Part shown: piece by piece, positions 56,658 through 64,000 of the stretch
How the letters are laid out: each line of letters begins with the position of its first letter
Position numbering within the stretch: the stretch's first letter is position 1
NCBI RefSeq assembly: GCF_001907675.1
Contig: NZ_MPNT01000013.1
Location: 116,676-180,675, forward strand
Length of the DNA: 64,000 nucleotides
Direction: 5' to 3'
DNA from: Mycobacterium paraffinicum
GTDB lineage: Bacteria; Actinomycetota; Actinomycetes; Mycobacteriales; Mycobacteriaceae
Notes under the pieces: generated by a model
Database searches by the model: none
What the model saw: only the letters and a program-made list of their open reading frames with translations
Told to the model about the DNA's origin: nothing
Position numbers and translations under genes: made by a program

Positions 56658-56969
56658 TCAGCTCGCGGGCCGCTGCCGGTAGGCCTCGGGGTGCTCGGCG
56701 TACCAGCGGTCCGCGATCCGGCGGATCCGCCGATGCTCGACGGCCACCCACACCAGCCCCAGCACCGTGGCGACGATCGCCACCACGCCCGCGGTCATGC
56801 CCTCGTGGTGATGTCCGGTGCCGAAGGCCGCCAGGCTTCCGCACGCCCCGATCACGCCGGCCACGACCAGCAGATACCCGGGCCAGTGCACTACGTCGAT
56901 CAACGACTCGCCGGCGAGCGGCCGCGTGGTCCTCAGATGGTCGACGGGGTCATGAAAGGTGTCTCCCAT
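56658..56969 (-). CDS. usfY: Membrane protein UsfY
   Basis: This 103-residue protein starts at the ATG at 56969 (AGGAGC upstream). Two hydrophobic helices (about 29-47 and 58-77) are flanked by TTRPLAGESLIDVVHWPG and the basic tail EHRRIRRIADRWYAEHP. It matches Rv3288c (UsfY), a SigF-regulon product of unknown function encoded upstream of usfX. A central HHHEG stretch between the helices is notable. It lies 387 bp from rsbW and 96 bp after the next gene upstream. Confidence 0.9.
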   Translation of the reverse strand: MGDTFHDPVDHLRTTRPLAGESLIDVVHWPGYLLVVAGVIGACGSLAAFGTGHHHEGMTAGVVAIVATVLGLVWVAVEHRRIRRIADRWYAEHPEAYRQRPAS

Positions 56970-57065
56970 GGCTGCTCCTAGTGGAGAACTTATGACACAT
57001 GCGCAGCTCAAATCGGGTTGCACCATCAACGGTAGATCTCCCAGACGGCTTTTGGCGAGGGCCGA

Positions 57066-57449
57066 TCAAAAGGGCAGCGCCGGGCCCGCGATCGGGGCCA
57101 CACCCATGGCCACCATCAGCACCATCAGCGTGAAAAGGAACCACCCGGCGCCGTGCCAGCCCCACCAGGTGCCCTCCGCCTTCCATACGCGGTAGGTGCG
57201 CAGGAACGCCCAGAGCCCGGCCGCCAGCAAGATGAGCGGTCCGCCCACCGCCAGCAACGTCCGCTGCGGAGCGCCGCAGGCCGCCGTGTCGACACCGGTG
57301 CCCGGGCAGGTGCTCACCCACAGCGCGGCAAGGACCAGGAAGCCGACCGCCGCGAGGGCGGCGAGCACCGCGAACCGGATGGCGGCGCGCACGTCGCCGT
57401 CCTCCTGCCCTAAGCGATCACCACCCGATCGCTCATCCGCTTTGTGCAT
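57066..57449 (-). CDS. Four-helix integral membrane protein (Rv3289c-like)
   Basis: This 127-residue protein begins at ATG 57449 after a GAGGGG site. A charged N-terminal segment (MHKADERSGGDRLGQEDGD) precedes three or four hydrophobic helices; CPGTGVDTAACGAPQ between the first two holds two cysteines that could pair outside the membrane. It corresponds to Rv3289c, of unknown function. A consensus SigF promoter lies 140 bp upstream, making it the first gene of the SigF-controlled cluster with usfY, rsbW and sigF. Confidence 0.85.
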   Translation of the reverse strand: MHKADERSGGDRLGQEDGDVRAAIRFAVLAALAAVGFLVLAALWVSTCPGTGVDTAACGAPQRTLLAVGGPLILLAAGLWAFLRTYRVWKAEGTWWGWHGAGWFLFTLMVLMVAMGVAPIAGPALPF

Positions 57450-57587
57450 CCGTGCCCCTCTTATCCCCGTGCGGCCAACGCCATATTCATCGTTTGCTGC
57501 GTCCCAATAGTTACCGCGCAATGACAAATGTCCGATGACCGGGCGCTGCAATCGCGCTGGCACTTCACGGAAAGCCCATGGGAACAG

Positions 57588-57614
57588 ATACCCGGCGGCA
57601 AACCCGGTGAAACC
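57588..57614 (-). promoter_or_regulatory. Consensus SigF promoter upstream of the sigF cluster
   Basis: On the minus strand GGTTT (57614-57610) and GGGTAT (57593-57588) are separated by exactly 16 nt, a perfect match to the known mycobacterial SigF consensus. It faces the Rv3289c-like gene, usfY, rsbW and sigF, so SigF very likely amplifies its own operon from here, with a leader of about 130 nt. Confidence 0.75.
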
Positions 57615-57701
57615 GGCGCGGGACTCCGGACGGCGGGGCGGGTCGACGACACCGTCAATTCTTTTCGGCAATACCGCTGGCCACGGGCACAGAGCCCGGA
57701 T

Positions 57702-57723
57702 AGACACGATTTAGTTGGTGTCT
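57702..57723. promoter_or_regulatory. Inverted repeat upstream of the tetR-lhr genes
   Basis: AGACAC (57702-57707) and GTGTCT (57718-57723) are perfect complements 10 nt apart, ending 8 nt before the TetR ATG at 57732. The place suits an operator for autoregulation by that TetR protein. Visible repeat, inferred role. Confidence 0.45.
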
Positions 57724-57731
57724 CAGAACCG

Positions 57732-58421
57732 ATGAGTACTATCTCTCACATGCCGACAGCCAGAAGGCGCTTATCCCCCGAGGATCGACGCGCTGAGCTG
57801 CTCGCTTTGGGGGCAGAAGTCTTCGGAAAGCGCCCCTACGACGAGGTGCGCATCGACGAGATCGCCGAACGCGCCGGAGTGTCGCGGGCGCTGATGTATC
57901 ACTACTTCCCCGACAAGCGGGCCTTCTTCGCCGCGGTGGTCAAGGACGAGGCCGACCGGTTGTACGAGACCACCAACATGGACGACGCCACCGGCCTCAC
58001 GATGTACGAAGAGGTGCGCCTCGGCGTCATGGCGTACATGGCCTACCACGAGCAGAACCCCGAGGCGGCGTGGGCCGCGTACGTCGGGCTGGGCCGGTCC
58101 GACCCGGTTCTGTTGGGCGTCGACGACGAGGCCAAGAACCGCCAGCTCGAACACATCATGAGCCGCATCCACGACCTGGTGGCCAACATCTCCGGGGCCA
58201 AGCTGGAGGCCGACGTCGAGCGTGACCTGCGGGTGATCTGCCACGGCTGGCTGGCGTTCACCTTCGAGCTGTGCCGCCAGCGCATCATCGACCCCACGAT
58301 CAACGCCGAACGCCTCGCCGACGCGTGCGCGCACTCGCTGTTCGACGCCATCGCCCGGGTGCCGGAAATCCCCGAGGAGCTGTCCAACGCGATGGCGACC
58401 GCCCGCATCCAGCCGCGCTAG
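57732..58421 (+). CDS. TetR-family transcriptional regulator
   Basis: This 229-residue protein has an N-terminal helix-turn-helix: VRIDEIAERAGVSRALMYHYFPDKRAFF. ATG 57732 or 57750 could start it. It corresponds to Rv3295, which also precedes lhr. It lies 38 bp before lhr on the same strand and may control it. The M. tuberculosis genes lat, lrpA, Rv3292, pcd and Rv3294c, expected between Rv3289c and this gene, are absent here. Confidence 0.9.
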   Translation: MSTISHMPTARRRLSPEDRRAELLALGAEVFGKRPYDEVRIDEIAERAGVSRALMYHYFPDKRAFFAAVVKDEADRLYETTNMDDATGLTMYEEVRLGVMAYMAYHEQNPEAAWAAYVGLGRSDPVLLGVDDEAKNRQLEHIMSRIHDLVANISGAKLEADVERDLRVICHGWLAFTFELCRQRIIDPTINAERLADACAHSLFDAIARVPEIPEELSNAMATARIQPR

Positions 58422-58459
58422 CCCGCGGACTTGTCGGTGGGCCTTGGCACCATGGTTAG

Positions 58460-61400
58460 GTGACCACCCGTGACCCGTTAGGCCGATTCAGCGCGACCAC
58501 GCGCGAATGGTTCACCAGTACGTTCGCCGGCCCCACCACCGCGCAGGCCGAAGCCTGGGACGCCATCGCCGACGGCGACAACACGCTGGTGATCGCGCCG
58601 ACCGGATCCGGCAAGACGCTCGCGGCCTTCTTGTGGGCCCTGGACTCGCTCGCCGACCAGGCCGAGCGGCCCGCCGGCACCCGGGTGCTGTACGTGTCCC
58701 CGCTCAAGGCGCTGGCGGTCGACGTCGAGCGCAACCTGCGCACCCCGCTGGCGGGGCTCACCCGCATCGCCGAACGGCACGGCCTGCCGCCGCCGGCCAT
58801 CAGCGTCGGCGTCCGGTCCGGCGACACCCCGCCCGCCGAACGCCGTCAGCTCATCGCGCGGCCCCCCGACGTGCTGATCACCACGCCCGAGTCGCTGTTC
58901 CTGATGCTCACCTCGGCCGCCCGCGAGACCCTGGCCGGCGTGCAGACGGTGATCGTCGACGAGATCCACGCCATCGCCGCCGGCAAGCGCGGCGCCCACC
59001 TGGCCCTGTCCCTGGAGCGGCTGGACGACCTGCGTGAGGGGCCGCCCGCGCAGCGCATCGGGCTGTCGGCCACGGTGCGCCCGCCCGAGGAGCTCGCCCG
59101 GTTCCTGTCCGGTCAGCAACCGACCACCATCGTCGCGCCCCGAGCGGCCAAGACCGTCGAGTTGACGGTGCAGGTGCCGGTGCCCGACATGGCCAACCTG
59201 GCCAGCAACAGCATCTGGCCCGACGTCGAAGCGCGGCTGGTCGACCTGATCGAGGCGCACAACTCAACGATCGTGTTCGCCAACTCGCGGCGGCTGGCCG
59301 AGCGGCTCACCGCGCGGCTCAACGAGATTCACGCCGAACGCTGCGGCTTGGGGCTGTCCGGCGAGACCAACCCCAAGGTGGCGGGCGGGGCGCCCGCGCA
59401 CATCATGGGCAGCGGCCAGACCTACGGCGCTGAGCCGCTGTTGGCGCGGGCCCACCACGGTTCGGTCAGCAAGGAACAGCGCGCCTTGGTCGAAGAGGAC
59501 CTCAAGCGCGGCCTGCTCAAGGCCGTGGTCGCGACGTCGAGCCTGGAGCTCGGCATCGACATGGGTGCGGTCGACCTGGTGATCCAGGTCGAGGCGCCGC
59601 CGTCGGTGGCCAGCGGCCTGCAACGCATCGGGCGGGCCGGCCACCAGGTCGGCGAGGTGTCCCAGGGGGTGCTGTTCCCCAAGCACCGCACCGACCTCAT
59701 CGGCTGCGCGGTGACCGTGCAGCGAATGCTCGCCGGCGAGATCGAGACGATGCGGGTGCCCGCCAACCCGCTCGACATCCTGGCGCAGCAAACGGTCGCG
59801 GCGGCGGCGCTGGAGCCCCTGGACGCCGACCGGTGGTTCGACACCGTGCGGCGGGCCGCCCCCTTCGCGACGCTGCCGCGCAGCGTGTACGAGGCCACCC
59901 TCGACCTGCTGTCGGGCAAGTACCCGTCCACCGAGTTCGCCGAGCTGCGACCGCGCCTGGTCTACGACCGCGACACCGGCACGCTGACCGCGCGGCCCGG
60001 CGCGCAACGGCTGGCCGTCACCTCCGGCGGCGCCATCCCCGATCGCGGCATGTTCACGGTCTACCTCGCCAGCGAGGCGGAGCAGCCGTCGCGGGTGGGC
60101 GAACTCGACGAGGAGATGGTGTACGAGTCCCGCCCCGGTGACGTGATCTCGCTGGGCGCCACCAGCTGGCGGATCACCGAGATCACCCACGACCGGGTGC
60201 TGGTGATACCCGCGCCGGGCCAGCCGGCCCGGTTGCCGTTCTGGCGCGGCGACGACGCCGGCCGCCCGGCGGAGCTGGGCGCCGCGCTGGGCGCGTTCAC
60301 CGGCGAGCTGGCGCGACTGGACCGCGACGCCTTCGACGCCCGGTGCGCGGGCCTGGGCTTCGACGCCTACGCGACCGACAACATGTGGGCGCTGCTGGAC
60401 GAGCAGCGCACCGCGGCCGGGGTGGTGCCCACCGACACCACCCTGCTGGTCGAGCGGTTCCGCGACGAACTGGGCGACTGGCGGGTGATCCTGCACTCGC
60501 CGTACGGGCTGCGGGTGAACGGCCCGCTGGCGCTGGCGGTGGGCCGCCGGCTGCGGGAGCGCTACCGCCTCGATGAGAAACCGACCGCCTCCGACGACGG
60601 CATCGTGGTGCGGTTGCCGGACATGCTGTCCGACACCGGCGAGACCCCGCCCGGCGCCGAGCTGTTCGTCTTCGACGCCGACGAGATCGACCCGATCGTC
60701 ACGGCCGAGGTGGGCGGTTCGGCGTTGTTCGCGTCGCGATTCCGGGAGTGCGCGGCCCGCGCGCTGCTGCTGCCCCGCCGGCACCCCGGTAAGCGATCCC
60801 CGCTGTGGCACCAGCGCCAGCGGGCCGCCCAACTGCTGGACGTGGCCCGCAAATACCCCGACTTCCCGGTAGTCCTGGAGACCATCCGCGAATGCCTGCA
60901 GGACGTCTACGACGTCCCCGCCCTGACGTCGCTGATGGCCGGCATCGCCCAGCGCAAGGTGCGGGTGCTCGAAGCCGAGACGGCGCGGCCGTCTCCGTTC
61001 GCGGCCTCGCTTTTGTTCGGCTACGTCGGCGCGTTCATGTACGAGGGCGACACCCCGCTGGCCGAGCGCCGGGCCGCGGCGCTGTCGCTGGACAGCACGC
61101 TGCTCGCCGAGCTGCTCGGCCGCGTCGAGCTGCGCGAGCTGCTCGACCCCGACGTCATCGCCGCGACCGGCCGCCAGTTGCAGCACCTGACCGAGGACCG
61201 GGCCGCGCGCGACGCCGAAGGCGTCGCGGACCTGCTGCGCCTGCTGGGCCCGATGACCGAGGACGAGATCGCCGCCCGGGCCGGCGGCGCCGAGGTGGGC
61301 GGCTGGCTCGAAGCCCTGCTCGGCGCGCGGCGGGCGCTGACGGTGTCGTTCGCCGGCCGCAGCTGGTGGGTGGCCATCGAGGACATCGGCCGGCTGCGCG

Positions 61401-63001
61401 ACGGGGTCGGGGCGCCGGTTCCGCTGGGGGTGCCGGCCGCCTTCACCGGGGCGGTGGCCGACCCGCTGGGCGAGCTGCTGGGCCGCTACGCGCGCACACG
61501 CACCCCGTTCACCACGGCGGATGCGGCGGCCCGGTTCGGGCTGGGCCTGCGGGTGACGGCCGACGTGCTGGGCCGGCTGGCCGCCGACGGCCGCCTGGTG
61601 CGCGGCGACTTCGTCGCCACCACCGACGTCGCGTCCGGAAGCGAACAGTGGTGCGACGCCGAGGTGTTGCGGGTGTTGCGGGTGTTGCGGCGCCGGTCGC
61701 TGGCCGCGCTGCGCGCGCAGGTGGAGCCCGTGAGCACCGCCGCCTACGGGCGGTTCCTGCCGGCCTGGCACCGGGTGCCCGCCCAGAACTCGGGGCTGGA
61801 CGGCCTGATGTCCGTGATCGACCAGCTGGCCGGGGTCCGGATGCCGGCCTCGGCGATCGAGCCGCTGGTGCTCGGCCCGCGGGTGCGCGACTACTCGCCC
61901 GCGATGCTCGACGAGCTGCTCGCCACCGGGGAGGTGACCTGGTCGGGGGCCGGGTCGATCTCGGCCAATGACGGCTGGGTCGCGCTGCACGTGAGCGATT
62001 CCGCGCCGCTCACCCTGGCCGGGCCCGCCGAGGTCGACCTCACCGACGCGCACCGCGCGATCCTGGACACGCTGACCGGCGGGGGCGCGTACTTCTTCCG
62101 CCAGCTGACCCAGAGCGGGGTGCCCGACGCGGAGCTGAAGGCCGCGCTGTGGGAGCTGATCTGGGCCGGCCGGGTCACCGGTGACACGTTCGCCCCGGTG
62201 CGCGCCGTACTCGGCGGGGTGGGCAGCCGCAAACGCTCCGCCCCGGCGCATCGGTCGCACCGGCCGCCGCGGCTCAGCCGATACAGCGTCGCGCACGCGC
62301 AGTCCCGCCCGGCCGACCCGACGGTGGCGGGCCGGTGGTCGGCCCTGCCGCCGCCGGAGCCGGATTCCACGGTGCGCGCCCACCACCAGGCGGAGCTGCT
62401 GCTGGGCCGTCACGGCGTGCTGACCAAGGGCGCGGTGGCGGCCGAGGGGATCGCCGGCGGGTTCGCCACGCTCTACAAGGTGCTGAGCACCTTCGAGGAG
62501 GCCGGCCGATGCCAGCGCGGCTACTTCGTCGAGTCCTTGGGCGGCGCGCAGTTCGCGGTCGCGTCGACCGTCGACCGGCTGCGCAGCTTTAGCGACGGCA
62601 TCGACCCCGAACGGCCGGAATACCGGGCGATCGTGCTGGCCGCCGCCGACCCGGCGAACCCGTACGGCGCCGCGCTGCCTTGGCCCGCCTCGGGCGGCGA
62701 GGGGGCGCGGCCGGGCCGCAAGGCCGGCGCGCTCGTCGTGCTGGTCGACGGCCACCTGGGCTGGTTCCTCGAGCGCGGTGGGCGGTCCCTGCTGACGTTC
62801 ACCGCCGACCCTGCGGCCCACGGCGCCGCGGCCGCGGCGCTGGCCGACCTGGTCGCGTCCCGGCGCGTCGCGTCGATCCTGGTCGAGCGCATCGACGGGG
62901 CGCCGGCGCTGCAGCCGCAGGCCGGGGGGCCGAGCCCGGTGGCCGAGGCGCTGGCCGAGGCCGGGTTCGCCCGCACCCCGCGCGGACTTCGGCTCCGGTG
63001 A
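58460..63001 (+). CDS. lhr: ATP-dependent DNA helicase Lhr
   Basis: This is a 1513-residue superfamily 2 helicase, the same length as Rv3296. It has Walker A APTGSGKTLA near residue 50, Walker B VDEIHAIAAGKRGAHL, SATVRPPEELARFL, motif V/VI VVATSSLELGIDMGAVDLV and QRIGRAGHQVGE, then the Lhr-specific winged-helix and beta-barrel core and a long C-terminal domain. Mycobacterial Lhr unwinds 3'-tailed DNA and RNA-DNA hybrids and is induced by DNA damage. GTG start. It is 14 bp before nei, another repair gene. Confidence 0.96.
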   Translation: MTTRDPLGRFSATTREWFTSTFAGPTTAQAEAWDAIADGDNTLVIAPTGSGKTLAAFLWALDSLADQAERPAGTRVLYVSPLKALAVDVERNLRTPLAGLTRIAERHGLPPPAISVGVRSGDTPPAERRQLIARPPDVLITTPESLFLMLTSAARETLAGVQTVIVDEIHAIAAGKRGAHLALSLERLDDLREGPPAQRIGLSATVRPPEELARFLSGQQPTTIVAPRAAKTVELTVQVPVPDMANLASNSIWPDVEARLVDLIEAHNSTIVFANSRRLAERLTARLNEIHAERCGLGLSGETNPKVAGGAPAHIMGSGQTYGAEPLLARAHHGSVSKEQRALVEEDLKRGLLKAVVATSSLELGIDMGAVDLVIQVEAPPSVASGLQRIGRAGHQVGEVSQGVLFPKHRTDLIGCAVTVQRMLAGEIETMRVPANPLDILAQQTVAAAALEPLDADRWFDTVRRAAPFATLPRSVYEATLDLLSGKYPSTEFAELRPRLVYDRDTGTLTARPGAQRLAVTSGGAIPDRGMFTVYLASEAEQPSRVGELDEEMVYESRPGDVISLGATSWRITEITHDRVLVIPAPGQPARLPFWRGDDAGRPAELGAALGAFTGELARLDRDAFDARCAGLGFDAYATDNMWALLDEQRTAAGVVPTDTTLLVERFRDELGDWRVILHSPYGLRVNGPLALAVGRRLRERYRLDEKPTASDDGIVVRLPDMLSDTGETPPGAELFVFDADEIDPIVTAEVGGSALFASRFRECAARALLLPRRHPGKRSPLWHQRQRAAQLLDVARKYPDFPVVLETIRECLQDVYDVPALTSLMAGIAQRKVRVLEAETARPSPFAASLLFGYVGAFMYEGDTPLAERRAAALSLDSTLLAELLGRVELRELLDPDVIAATGRQLQHLTEDRAARDAEGVADLLRLLGPMTEDEIAARAGGAEVGGWLEALLGARRALTVSFAGRSWWVAIEDIGRLRDGVGAPVPLGVPAAFTGAVADPLGELLGRYARTRTPFTTADAAARFGLGLRVTADVLGRLAADGRLVRGDFVATTDVASGSEQWCDAEVLRVLRVLRRRSLAALRAQVEPVSTAAYGRFLPAWHRVPAQNSGLDGLMSVIDQLAGVRMPASAIEPLVLGPRVRDYSPAMLDELLATGEVTWSGAGSISANDGWVALHVSDSAPLTLAGPAEVDLTDAHRAILDTLTGGGAYFFRQLTQSGVPDAELKAALWELIWAGRVTGDTFAPVRAVLGGVGSRKRSAPAHRSHRPPRLSRYSVAHAQSRPADPTVAGRWSALPPPEPDSTVRAHHQAELLLGRHGVLTKGAVAAEGIAGGFATLYKVLSTFEEAGRCQRGYFVESLGGAQFAVASTVDRLRSFSDGIDPERPEYRAIVLAAADPANPYGAALPWPASGGEGARPGRKAGALVVLVDGHLGWFLERGGRSLLTFTADPAAHGAAAAALADLVASRRVASILVERIDGAPALQPQAGGPSPVAEALAEAGFARTPRGLRLR

Positions 63002-63015
63002 GGCCGCGGTAAGCC

Positions 63016-63771
63016 ATGCCCGAGGGAGACACCGTCTGGCACACCGCCGCCCTCCTGCGCCGGCACCTGGCCGGGCGCACCCTGACGCGCTGCGACGTCC
63101 GCGTCCCGCGGTACGCGACCGTCGACCTCACCGGGGAGGCGGTCGACGAGGTGCTCAGCCGCGGCAAGCACCTGTTCATCCGGGCCGGCCGGGCGAGCAT
63201 TCACTCGCACCTGAAGATGGACGGCAGCTGGCGCGTCGGCGAGCGGCCGGTGCGGGTCGACCACCGGGCGCGCATCGTCCTGGAAGCCGGAACCATCCGC
63301 GCCGTCGGCGTGGATCTGGGGGTGCTCGAGATTTTGGAGCGCGACCGCGACGAGGACGCCGTCGCGCACCTGGGGCCCGACCTGCTCGGCGAGGACTGGG
63401 ACGCCGGGCTGGCCGCCGCCAACCTGGCCGCGCATCCGGACCGTCCGCTTGCCGAGACGCTGCTGGACCAGCGCGTCCTGGCCGGGATCGGCAACGTCTA
63501 TGCCAACGAGCTGTGCTTTCTCAGCGGGCACCTGCCCACCGCGCCGGTGAGCGCGGTGGCCGACCCGCGACGGCTGGTCTCTCGTGCCCGGGAGATGTTG
63601 TGGCTCAACCGCTTCCGCTGGGACCGCTGCACCACCGGCGACACCCGGACCGGGCGGCAGCTGTGGGTCTACGGGCGAGCCGGCCAGGCCTGCCGTCGCT
63701 GCGGCATGCGCATCTCCTACGACGGCTCCGGAGACCGGGTCAGCTATTGGTGCCCCTCTTGCCAACGCTGA
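63016..63771 (+). CDS. nei: Endonuclease VIII-type DNA glycosylase Nei
   Basis: This 251-residue Fpg/Nei enzyme removes oxidised pyrimidines and nicks the abasic site. After Met removal the catalytic Pro-Glu (MPEGDT) is exposed. [19 protein letters not shown] is the helix-two-turn-helix, and CRRCGMRI...WCPSCQR is the C-terminal zinc finger. It follows lhr by 14 bp, a repair-linked pair conserved as Rv3296-Rv3297. A direct repeat and a hairpin follow. Confidence 0.95.
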   Translation: MPEGDTVWHTAALLRRHLAGRTLTRCDVRVPRYATVDLTGEAVDEVLSRGKHLFIRAGRASIHSHLKMDGSWRVGERPVRVDHRARIVLEAGTIRAVGVDLGVLEILERDRDEDAVAHLGPDLLGEDWDAGLAAANLAAHPDRPLAETLLDQRVLAGIGNVYANELCFLSGHLPTAPVSAVADPRRLVSRAREMLWLNRFRWDRCTTGDTRTGRQLWVYGRAGQACRRCGMRISYDGSGDRVSYWCPSCQR

Positions 63772-63850
63772 CCCGCAGCGCTCGCGATCGCCACTAGCCC
63801 CATGGTGGCGACCCGCAGCGCCCGGCTACGCCGCGCTCGCGATCGCCACT
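63771..63850. repeat. Imperfect direct repeat after nei
   Basis: A unit beginning ACCCGCAGCG and ending CTCGCGATCGCCACT occurs at 63771-63795 and again at 63811-63850, the second copy interrupted by 15 extra bases. The segment between the copies also forms a small hairpin (TCGCCAC/GTGGCGA). It overlaps the end of nei by one base. Such repeats at convergent or terminal sites often act as transcript ends in mycobacteria. Confidence 0.7.
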
Positions 63851-63883
63851 GATATGGGAGACATCTTGTCAAGGGGGCAGGGT

Positions 63884-63921
63884 GAAGCGGCGGCCGCAAC
63901 CGTCGTCGTGGCCGCCGCTTC
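63884..63921. terminator. Perfect 12-bp hairpin after nei
   Basis: GAAGCGGCGGCC (63884-63895) pairs with GGCCGCCGCTTC (63910-63921) across a 14-nt loop. It lies in the 229-bp stretch after nei that shows no supported gene up to the window edge, and could end transcription of lhr-nei. An open frame on the minus strand crosses it but has no start codon. Confidence 0.6.
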
Positions 63922-64000
63922 GTTGACCAGATGGGTCAGTTGGGGGATGTCGAGCGTGTCGTATCGACGCGTGTCAGTCTGATATACGCGGGTTGGTTAC

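Noticed and set aside
59264..62821. 1185-codon open frame antisense to lhr
   Set aside because: High-GC codon bias of lhr leaves the opposite strand free of stops; the translation is rich in Arg, Gly and Pro with no recognisable domain.
63826..63996. Minus-strand open frame near the right edge (contains RRYDTLDIPQLTHLV)
   Set aside because: Looks somewhat protein-like but has no start codon between its bounding stops; could be a remnant, not supported as a gene.

Overview
The window is high-GC DNA with the gene order of a slow-growing Mycobacterium. Most genes match, in order and orientation, the M. tuberculosis stretch Rv3241c to Rv3297 as I remember it. Extra PPE, acyl-CoA synthetase, signalling, flavoprotein and STAS genes suggest a member of the M. 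avium complex or a relative; the species cannot be fixed by reading alone. I see no rRNA, tRNA, insertion sequence, phage gene or CRISPR array.

Layout. 1-7.7 kb (minus strand): start of hpf, comF, the lpqB-mtrB-mtrA cell-envelope signalling operon, tmk and sahH. 7.8-11.6 kb: alkB-rubA-rubB-tetR alkane hydroxylation operon, every junction overlapping by 4 bp, with a palindromic operator over the -35 box, then an APC transporter. 11.7-18.4 kb: FAD monooxygenase, the mannose activation set (manA, SIS protein, pmmA), a DUF3499 protein, a zincin-like protein and whiB2. 18.7-23.2 kb: coenzyme F420 genes fbiA-fbiB followed by the DNA methyltransferase mamA and a Nudix hydrolase. 23.3-28.4 kb: manB-wbbL-rmlD (GDP-mannose and the arabinogalactan linker), divergent from the LCP ligase gene lcp1 and a TIGR03089 gene.

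28.4-41.9 kb is mostly accessory: two paralogous PPE genes with SHOCT-like tails; the zinc module pacL1-ctpC facing a CDF-like gene; an acyl-CoA synthetase divergent from a methyltransferase and CoA-transferase pair; and a PP2C phosphatase - histidine kinase - response regulator operon. 42-54.5 kb: fadE25, purE/purK, gtrA, a PH-domain protein, birA, a KstD-like flavoprotein, and the acyl-CoA carboxylase set accD5-accE5-maf, sseA-sufE, accA3. BirA would biotinylate AccA3, which partners AccD5/AccE5.

54.6-57.5 kb is the SigF locus: Rv3289c-like gene, usfY, rsbW (usfX) and sigF. It carries a consensus SigF promoter (GGTTT-N16-GGGTAT) upstream of the whole set, a second weaker one before rsbW, a convergent STAS (anti-anti-sigma-type) gene whose 3' end overlaps sigF, and a possible 48-residue membrane peptide with its own SigF-like promoter. 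Together with the PP2C operon 13 kb away this looks like an enlarged partner-switching circuit. 57.7-64 kb: a TetR gene, the DNA-repair helicase lhr, nei, then repeats and a hairpin.

At least eight genes have a TANNNT hexamer 6-8 nt before the start codon, which suggests widespread leaderless transcription.
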